From contig JBBPZY010000394.1 in NCBI GenBank assembly GCA_038276315.1, positions 1-10,056 on the forward strand: a DNA stretch of 10,056 bases. Direction: 5' to 3'. The position numbers and the translations under genes were made by a program. The DNA comes from GCA-003244245 sp038276315 (GTDB taxonomy: Bacteria > Actinomycetota > Actinomycetes > Mycobacteriales > Pseudonocardiaceae). Under the pieces are notes generated by a model. That model ran no database searches. It saw only the letters and a list, made by a program, of their open reading frames with translations, and had not been told where the DNA came from. Of the stretch, positions 6,345 through 10,056 are shown piece by piece (position 1 is the stretch's first letter; the number at the start of each line of letters is the position of its first letter).

Positions 6345-6521
6345 CCACCTTGAGTAACTAACGGCCCATGGACGTGGCGAGAAGCTGCGTTCCGCCGACG
6401 TACTCCAGCAGTTCGATAGCGAAATTCGAGGTCACGAAACGGACCCTCAACGGGCACCGTGTTCGCCGCTCGCGACATGCACCCCACCCCAAAATCCGGC
6501 GGTTACCGGCCGATCCGGGGC

Positions 6522-6697
6522 GAGGCAGACGTTGAGGCACTAGCACCCAGGGTGAGGCACGTGCCTCACCCCTCAATCGGGCACCTGCCCTAACCCTGAG
6601 CTGCCACGAGGCAGACAACCCCAGCGAGGCACACCGGCACCTACCAACCGAATCCGATCGGTATCAGCGGGCCGAGCAGCGTCCTCGCACCTGCCTC
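6522..6697. repeat. GAGGCA repeat cluster with a perfect 20-bp palindrome
   Basis: GGTGAGGCACGTGCCTCACC at 6551-6570 is a perfect palindrome. GAGGCA also occurs at 6522, 6534, 6608 and 6626, and the complement TGCCTC at 6692, giving seven copies in 176 bases including both palindrome arms. GCACCTGCC recurs at 6581 and 6688, with the related GGCACCTACC at about 6637. The layout of one palindrome plus direct half-site copies resembles iteron or transfer-recognition arrays. Confidence 0.7.
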
Positions 6698-6769
6698 GGT
6701 CTGCCTATGATCGATATCGGCCGTTTGTCCCTGGTGCGGCTCGCAACCCCCCACACGTAACCGCGCCCC

Positions 6770-6811
6770 AGCATACGGTGAGCATACGGACATCGCGGGG
6801 GATCACCCCCG
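6770..6811. repeat. AGCATACGG direct repeat and adjacent CGGGGG-ATCA-CCCCCG hairpin
   Basis: AGCATACGG occurs at 6770-6778 and 6781-6789, an 11-base period that puts both copies on nearly the same face of the helix. Seven bases later CGGGGG-ATCA-CCCCCG (6796-6811) forms a perfect 6-bp stem. Confidence 0.6.
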
Positions 6812-6882
6812 ATCGCACCCGTTCCCCGGGCGCACTCCCTACCCCACCCGACTTTGCCGAATAACCCTCTAATGGAAATCAA

Positions 6883-6899
6883 GGCCGCCTGCGGCGGCC
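6883..6899. terminator. GC-rich stem-loop GGCCGCC-TGC-GGCGGCC
   Basis: A perfect 7-bp GC stem with a 3-base loop. No T-tract follows on either strand, so it would be at best a hairpin-only terminator of the type proposed for actinobacteria. A second hairpin, CGGCCC-TTC-GGGCCG, is at 6961-6975. No gene end is nearby, which weakens the terminator reading. Confidence 0.35.
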
Positions 6900-6960
6900 C
6901 GCACCCGCCGGTAAGGCAGTCGTCACCCTCGCCGTGCCACCGGAACCACGACACTGCGCG

Positions 6961-6975
6961 CGGCCCTTCGGGCCG
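6961..6975. repeat. stem-loop CGGCCC-TTC-GGGCCG
   Basis: A perfect 6-bp GC stem with a 3-base loop, about 60 bases after a similar hairpin. Role unknown. Confidence 0.4.
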
Positions 6976-7282
6976 TGCTCGGTCGCGGCCCGGTCGCACG
7001 GCAAACGTACCCGGCGGATACGCCGCCGCAGACAACGCGGAAGTCAAAAGATCACGATCAGCGCCACGGGTCACCGCTACGGTGGGCAACCAGCTATCTA
7101 GGGCCGTCCGTCTTCTTCCCGGGTCCAGGGAATTGTCCTGCGTTGGCTCGCCGGCATCGAAGGCGCCTCAACGGCTACGCGATGGCGTGAACGCCACTCG
7201 TTGGCACCCAGATGTCGATCACCTGCGCTGACACGTAGACTTTAGACCCTGGCTGCTGCTTGGCGACAGATTACCCTTGCTC

Positions 7283-7342
7283 GTTCCGGGGTGTCGCAAC
7301 CCGGAACTCGGATGGCTGTGGGGTGGCAACCGAACTAGGTTC
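7283..7342. promoter_or_regulatory. hairpin and imperfect direct repeat upstream of the membrane-protein gene
   Basis: GTTCCGGG (7283-7290) and CCCGGAAC (7300-7307) are exact reverse complements around a 9-base loop. The sequence around 7290-7310 (GGTGTCGCAACCCGGAACTCGG with one gap) is echoed at 7322-7339 (GGTGGCAACCGAACTAGG), and GAAC-TAG-GTTC at 7332-7342 is a second small inverted repeat. They lie 25-85 bases before ATG 7367, where an operator or leader structure would sit. Confidence 0.4.
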
Positions 7343-7366
7343 CTGTGGCAAACTGAGGGGCGAACG

Positions 7367-8086
7367 ATGGATAACGCCGAGCAGGGCGAAAAGGAGCAGT
7401 TACCTCTCGCCCTGGCGGCGCCAACCGCTGACCGTGTGCGATCGAATCCTTTCTCACGTTTCTTCTTTTGCGCCTGCTTGGTCACGTTGATCTGGACGGT
7501 CGTGCTTCTCATCTTCATTGCGGCCAAGACAAGCGTCGCCCCGACCGTTGCCGCGACGCTCGCGGCCATCACGGCAGCAGTCGCACCCATCATTGGTATC
7601 TTCCAGCCTCCGAAGTTCCCGACGATCGACCGTAAAGTCACCCGGGGAGTTGTCTACGCTATCCTGTTTGTGGATGTTGTAACGAGCGGGGCATGGGCCG
7701 CGTGGTCCTCCTATCATGCTAACCGAACCATTGACGTGCTCTCAACTGTCACTTTGGGTCTGAACAGTGACGTCCTTCCGGATGGTCACGCCACACTCGA
7801 TCTTGCCGTCACCGAACAGAGAGACACGATCGTGTTGGTGTTCCAGATCGTCGATTATAACGACGCCCTCGGAACATGCGCCCCGAACACGTCGCTCTTG
7901 GTGACGCCCGAAACGGCAGGAAATCGTGGGGCGACGGTCTCTGCGAGCTCCGGAGTCCCAACATCGATGGACCTGCCGGCGGGGACTACGAAGCTCCACT
8001 TGGACATTGCCGTCACGAACACTCACGGTGATCAGAATTGCGGTGTGAATCTCTCGGTAGTGAGCGCGAAGCTCCAGAACAAGTAA
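7367..8086 (+). CDS. three-helix membrane protein with extracellular C-terminal domain, unknown function
   Basis: I do not recognise a named family. The 239-residue protein starts at ATG 7367 behind GAGGGG (7355-7360). A cytoplasmic N-terminus (1-30) is followed by hydrophobic segments at about 31-53, 57-79 and 94-116. The basic loop PPKFPTIDRKVTR (81-93) between the second and third places that loop inside, so the remaining roughly 120 residues lie outside the membrane. This domain is rich in alternating beta-strand patterns (HATLDLAV, TIVLVFQIVDYND, KLHLDIAVTN, VNLSVVSAKL) and has two cysteines (171 and 225) that could form a disulfide. Thirty-one bases separate it from a solute-binding lipoprotein gene, so the two are probably co-transcribed. 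I infer a membrane partner or receptor for that lipoprotein. Confidence 0.75.
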   Translation: MDNAEQGEKEQLPLALAAPTADRVRSNPFSRFFFCACLVTLIWTVVLLIFIAAKTSVAPTVAATLAAITAAVAPIIGIFQPPKFPTIDRKVTRGVVYAILFVDVVTSGAWAAWSSYHANRTIDVLSTVTLGLNSDVLPDGHATLDLAVTEQRDTIVLVFQIVDYNDALGTCAPNTSLLVTPETAGNRGATVSASSGVPTSMDLPAGTTKLHLDIAVTNTHGDQNCGVNLSVVSAKLQNK

Positions 8087-8117
8087 CGGATATTCGGATA
8101 ATTTCTAGAGAGGACGT

Positions 8118-8975
8118 GTGGGCAGGATGGGAACAAGGGGCTGGCTTACCGTCTTGGGAGCACTCGTCGTCCTGGCCGGCTGTGTTTCGCCGGAGTCAGA
8201 TCCGTCGATCCTCACGGGCACTATCATCGTCGGGATACTCGACGACGTACCGGGCTTCGCGGCGGGCGACCTCAACCCGGCGGGCTTCGACATCGACCTG
8301 ATGCACGCGATCGGAGCCGGACTGCACACCCCGGTGACGTCCACGCCGTTGACCAATGCAGACCGAGCGCCCCTGCTCGACAGGAGCAACTTGACGATCG
8401 CCATCGCGGGGTACTCGATCACGACGGACCGCAATAAGCAGGGCATCGACTTCGCAGGCCCCTACATGGTCAACCCGCAGGCATTGCTGGTCCGCGCGGA
8501 CGATACGAGGATCACTACCAAGGACAGCCTAATAGGCAAAAGTGTCTGCACCGTCGCCACGACCACCGGTTCGCTACTGTCCATCCCCGGCGCATACATG
8601 TCGACGAAGGATCCCACTACCAAAACGTGTGTCGACAGTCTCAGCGCACACAACACCGACGCGGTGTTGACCGATGCTCTTTTCCTCTACGGATACACGC
8701 GCGCCTATCCGGGTAAGTTCAAAGTTGTCCTTCCGGGCGTCTTCGGGGAACTCCAATACTACGGCATCGGGTTACGCGCGCATCACCACGCGGACTGCCT
8801 CAAGCTAAATGACGTGATCAGGAACTACCTGAGGACGCAATGGCGGCACGACTTTCAGGCCGAACTGCCAGACGCTGTGACCGCCTACCCGGGTAACGAC
8901 ATCAATAGCGGCGACTTCGAAAGCCACTTCAAGCCGAAAGAGAGCGACATGACGGCGCTGTCGTGCAAGTTGTGA
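8118..8975 (+). CDS. solute-binding lipoprotein, family 3 (amino-acid-binding type)
   Basis: The 285-residue protein begins with a lipoprotein signal: a short basic start, a hydrophobic stretch and the lipobox LAGC with Cys22 as the lipid-modified residue. The mature part has the family-3 binding fold: TIIVGILDDVPGF (35-47), NPAGFDIDL (53-61), an Arg at 83, LTIAIAGYSITTDR (92-105), the family signature IDFAGPYM (110-117), GKSVCTVATTTGS (140-152), DAVLTD (181-186) and YYGIGL (214-219). Such proteins bind amino acids outside the membrane. No permease or ATPase gene lies nearby; the partner is the three-helix protein upstream. This recalls GlnH of mycobacteria, which signals through the membrane protein GlnX, but that link is inference. 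GTG 8118 follows AGAGAGGA; ATG 8127 is an alternative start. Four further cysteines may form disulfides. Confidence 0.85.
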   Translation: MGRMGTRGWLTVLGALVVLAGCVSPESDPSILTGTIIVGILDDVPGFAAGDLNPAGFDIDLMHAIGAGLHTPVTSTPLTNADRAPLLDRSNLTIAIAGYSITTDRNKQGIDFAGPYMVNPQALLVRADDTRITTKDSLIGKSVCTVATTTGSLLSIPGAYMSTKDPTTKTCVDSLSAHNTDAVLTDALFLYGYTRAYPGKFKVVLPGVFGELQYYGIGLRAHHHADCLKLNDVIRNYLRTQWRHDFQAELPDAVTAYPGNDINSGDFESHFKPKESDMTALSCKL

Positions 8976-9179
8976 CCGGACCCAGTTCACGCTGGAGTTT
9001 ACTCGAAAGATGTCTCGGATCCTCCCACGGGTGCGTACGCCGTCCCGTCGAAATTAAGGGCGTGCGTGACCCGGGCCAGCGTACGGATAGTAGCCCTGAC
9101 AACAACCAGCTACGGTCTTCGCGTTATGTAACGTTGAGTCTACTGTCACCTTCTAACAATGATAGGCGGCGAGACTGCG
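8976..9179. other. intergenic region with a possible promoter for the HEPN-like gene
   Basis: No coding signal is seen. TTGAGT (9134-9139) followed after 18 bases by AATGAT (9158-9163) is an acceptable -35/-10 pair placing transcription start about 10 bases before ATG 9180. The upstream part shows no terminator hairpin with a T-tract for the lipoprotein gene. Confidence 0.3.
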
Positions 9180-9653
9180 ATGCAATCACGTCCTTCCGGA
9201 CCACGAGACCGAACTGTTCAGCTTGAGGCAATTCGCCAGCGAGTGATTGATGCGCGCGTCCTCTGGACTAGCGGACGGCGCGAGGGGGCGTTCATCCTTG
9301 CTCTGATCGCTGTAGCCGCGACAGCGCGCCAGCGCTACCCGGATGTCAAGGGTGATCGCAAGGCGTTCGAGACGTTTCTACTCAGCGATACGAATTGGCC
9401 GTTCAGTCGAATAGGGTCGGTGGAGTATCACGGTCAGCAAATTCCTTTCGCCGGACTGTTCTACAAGGTGTTGCGCTGCCAATTGGTCCACGAAGGTAAC
9501 ATCCCCATTGACGTGGAGTTCATGATGGATTTGCCCGACCAGGCATTGGCACTACGCGCTGGTGGTGCACCCGCATTTATCTTACAGTTGTCACCAGGGT
9601 GGTTCCACGCCCTCGTTCAGTGTGTTGAGGTGACTTGGCCCGCGCGACCATAG
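9180..9653 (+). CDS. small protein with HEPN-type R-x4-H motif
   Basis: The 157-residue protein is mostly helical: QLEAIRQRVIDARVLWTSGR, then REGAFILALIAVAATARQRY, a loop with GDRKAFETFLLSD, and FYKVLRCQLVHEGNIP near residues 99-114. RCQLVH is an Arg-x4-His motif placed at the start of a late helix, as in HEPN domains, where Arg and His form a metal-independent RNase site; HEG after it is common in HEPN-like hypothetical proteins. Known HEPN proteins serve in toxin-antitoxin, abortive infection and other nucleotide-related defence, but some are inactive or structural. No MNT or other antitoxin partner lies next to it. ATG 9180 is preferred over ATG 9159 because GGCGAG precedes it. Lone HEPN-like genes of this type are inferred, not proven, nucleases. 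Confidence 0.6.
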   Translation: MQSRPSGPRDRTVQLEAIRQRVIDARVLWTSGRREGAFILALIAVAATARQRYPDVKGDRKAFETFLLSDTNWPFSRIGSVEYHGQQIPFAGLFYKVLRCQLVHEGNIPIDVEFMMDLPDQALALRAGGAPAFILQLSPGWFHALVQCVEVTWPARP

Positions 9654-10056
9654 CGTTACCCGTCAAAGCCCCGGTCAAAGCTTTCTCAGCGGCGCTACAT
9701 CAGCTAACGCAGCAGGGCCCAACCAAAGCATGCCCTCGCCGGGCGGGCAGGTCTCCAGGATGGCCAGTCGCGAGAACTGCTGCGGCAGGGTTGGGTGGGC
9801 AGGGCGTGGCATCCCATCTCACTGTCGAGGATGCCACCCGAGCCCCAGCATGCAAGATCATCGGTGATCACGTCGGGCTGATCGCTTGGACACTTTACGG
9901 TCACAAAACACATCCATACAGCCCAAGATGACCCTGCTGGCCAATTCGTTGCGGGCGTCTGGTGATCTAGTTCGGCGTGTCGTCGTCGTTCCGGCCGGGT
10001 CGGGTCTCATGATCGTTCGGCGGTCGGTTCCTCTCTTCCCCGGCCGTGGGATGGTG
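9654..10056. other. non-coding stretch at the window end
   Basis: No convincing gene is seen. Open frames on both strands are short and lack recognisable motifs. One perfect 9-bp inverted repeat, GTGGCATCC (9806-9814) with GGATGCCAC (9829-9837), has a 14-base spacer. The rest may be the upstream region of a gene lying beyond the window. Confidence 0.45.
9806..9837. repeat. inverted repeat GTGGCATCC-N14-GGATGCCAC
   Basis: The arms are exact reverse complements. No T-tract follows, so a terminator for the HEPN-like gene is uncertain; an operator or a mobile-element scar is equally possible. Confidence 0.45.

Larger units (their letters stand above)
5892..7366. other. 1.5-kb non-coding, repeat-rich region
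   Basis: No frame on either strand shows recognisable protein motifs, and the open frames present have the skewed Pro/Arg/Ser composition of GC-rich shadows. Instead the region holds three clusters of related short repeats, each centred on a 20-bp palindrome (5921-5940, 6172-6191, 6551-6570), plus further hairpins at 6239-6254, 6329-6344, 6796-6811, 6883-6899, 6961-6975 and 7283-7307. The density of inverted repeats is far above the rest of the window. A plasmid or integrative-element origin, transfer or partition site is a reasonable idea, but no Rep, Tra or Par gene is in the window to support it. Confidence 0.6.

Noticed and set aside
6854..7231. 125-residue plus-strand frame in the repeat region
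   Set aside because: It contains two perfect GC hairpins and reads as Pro/Arg/Ser-rich shadow sequence without domain pattern.
5892..7366. CRISPR array
   Set aside because: Repeats are short, irregularly spaced and palindromic; there are no equal-length repeats with unique spacers and no cas genes.
9635..9931. 98-residue plus-strand frame after the HEPN-like gene
   Set aside because: No motif, poor composition for a protein, no clear ribosome binding site, and the inverted repeat at 9806-9837 lies inside it.
9858..10010. 50-codon minus-strand frame beginning MRPDPAGTTTTRR with an SD-like GAAGAGAGG farther upstream
   Set aside because: The spacing of the SD is too long and the residues match nothing I recognise; it could be chance.
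1..10056. tRNA or rRNA genes and tRNA-type attachment sites
   Set aside because: I found no T-arm-like GGTTCRANNC in a cloverleaf context and no rRNA-like segment by eye.

Overview
The window looks like an accessory, decaying segment of a high-GC actinobacterium, most likely of the order Mycobacteriales (Nocardia, Rhodococcus, Gordonia or Mycobacterium-like). The signs are strong GC bias at third codon positions, many GTG/TTG starts, stop/start overlaps and a remnant of the 13E12 (DUF222/HNH) repeat family. The organism call is inference from style and gene families only.

Left part (1-4282): a compact plus-strand operon. A possible -10 box and a long inverted repeat with a tiny leader ORF precede an EamA-family exporter. 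Then come a Lys1-type saccharopine dehydrogenase (lysine-forming class), a Lys9-type saccharopine reductase/dehydrogenase (glutamate-forming class) and a DapB-like reductase, each overlapping its neighbour by a few bases. Together the two saccharopine enzymes can interconvert lysine and alpha-aminoadipate semialdehyde, which cyclises to piperideine-6-carboxylate. The DapB-like protein has lost the canonical catalytic histidine and is a good candidate for reducing that or a related cyclic imine, for example to pipecolate. The product would leave through the EamA exporter. This is the most interesting candidate system here.

Middle (4283-5891): a small ORF with a strong ribosome binding site is coupled to a LysE-type amino acid exporter broken by a one-base frameshift and missing its C-terminus. 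It converges on a minus-strand 13E12-family HNH gene that carries an in-frame stop and has lost the end of its HNH domain. Both are pseudogenes, and their broken ends nearly meet near 4958-5040.

5892-7366 holds no gene I can support. It is packed with repeats: two perfect 20-bp palindromes, a third near-perfect one of the same length, satellite copies of their half-sites, polypurine/polypyrimidine hairpins and GC-rich stem-loops. It resembles a replication, transfer or partition region, or a landing zone for regulators, but no replication or transfer gene is present in the window.

Right part (7367-9653): a three-helix membrane protein with an extracellular domain and a family-3 solute-binding lipoprotein form a two-gene unit without ABC permease or ATPase, which suggests sensing rather than uptake. 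A separate small gene carries an Arg-x4-His motif of the HEPN type. The last 400 bases show no convincing gene.
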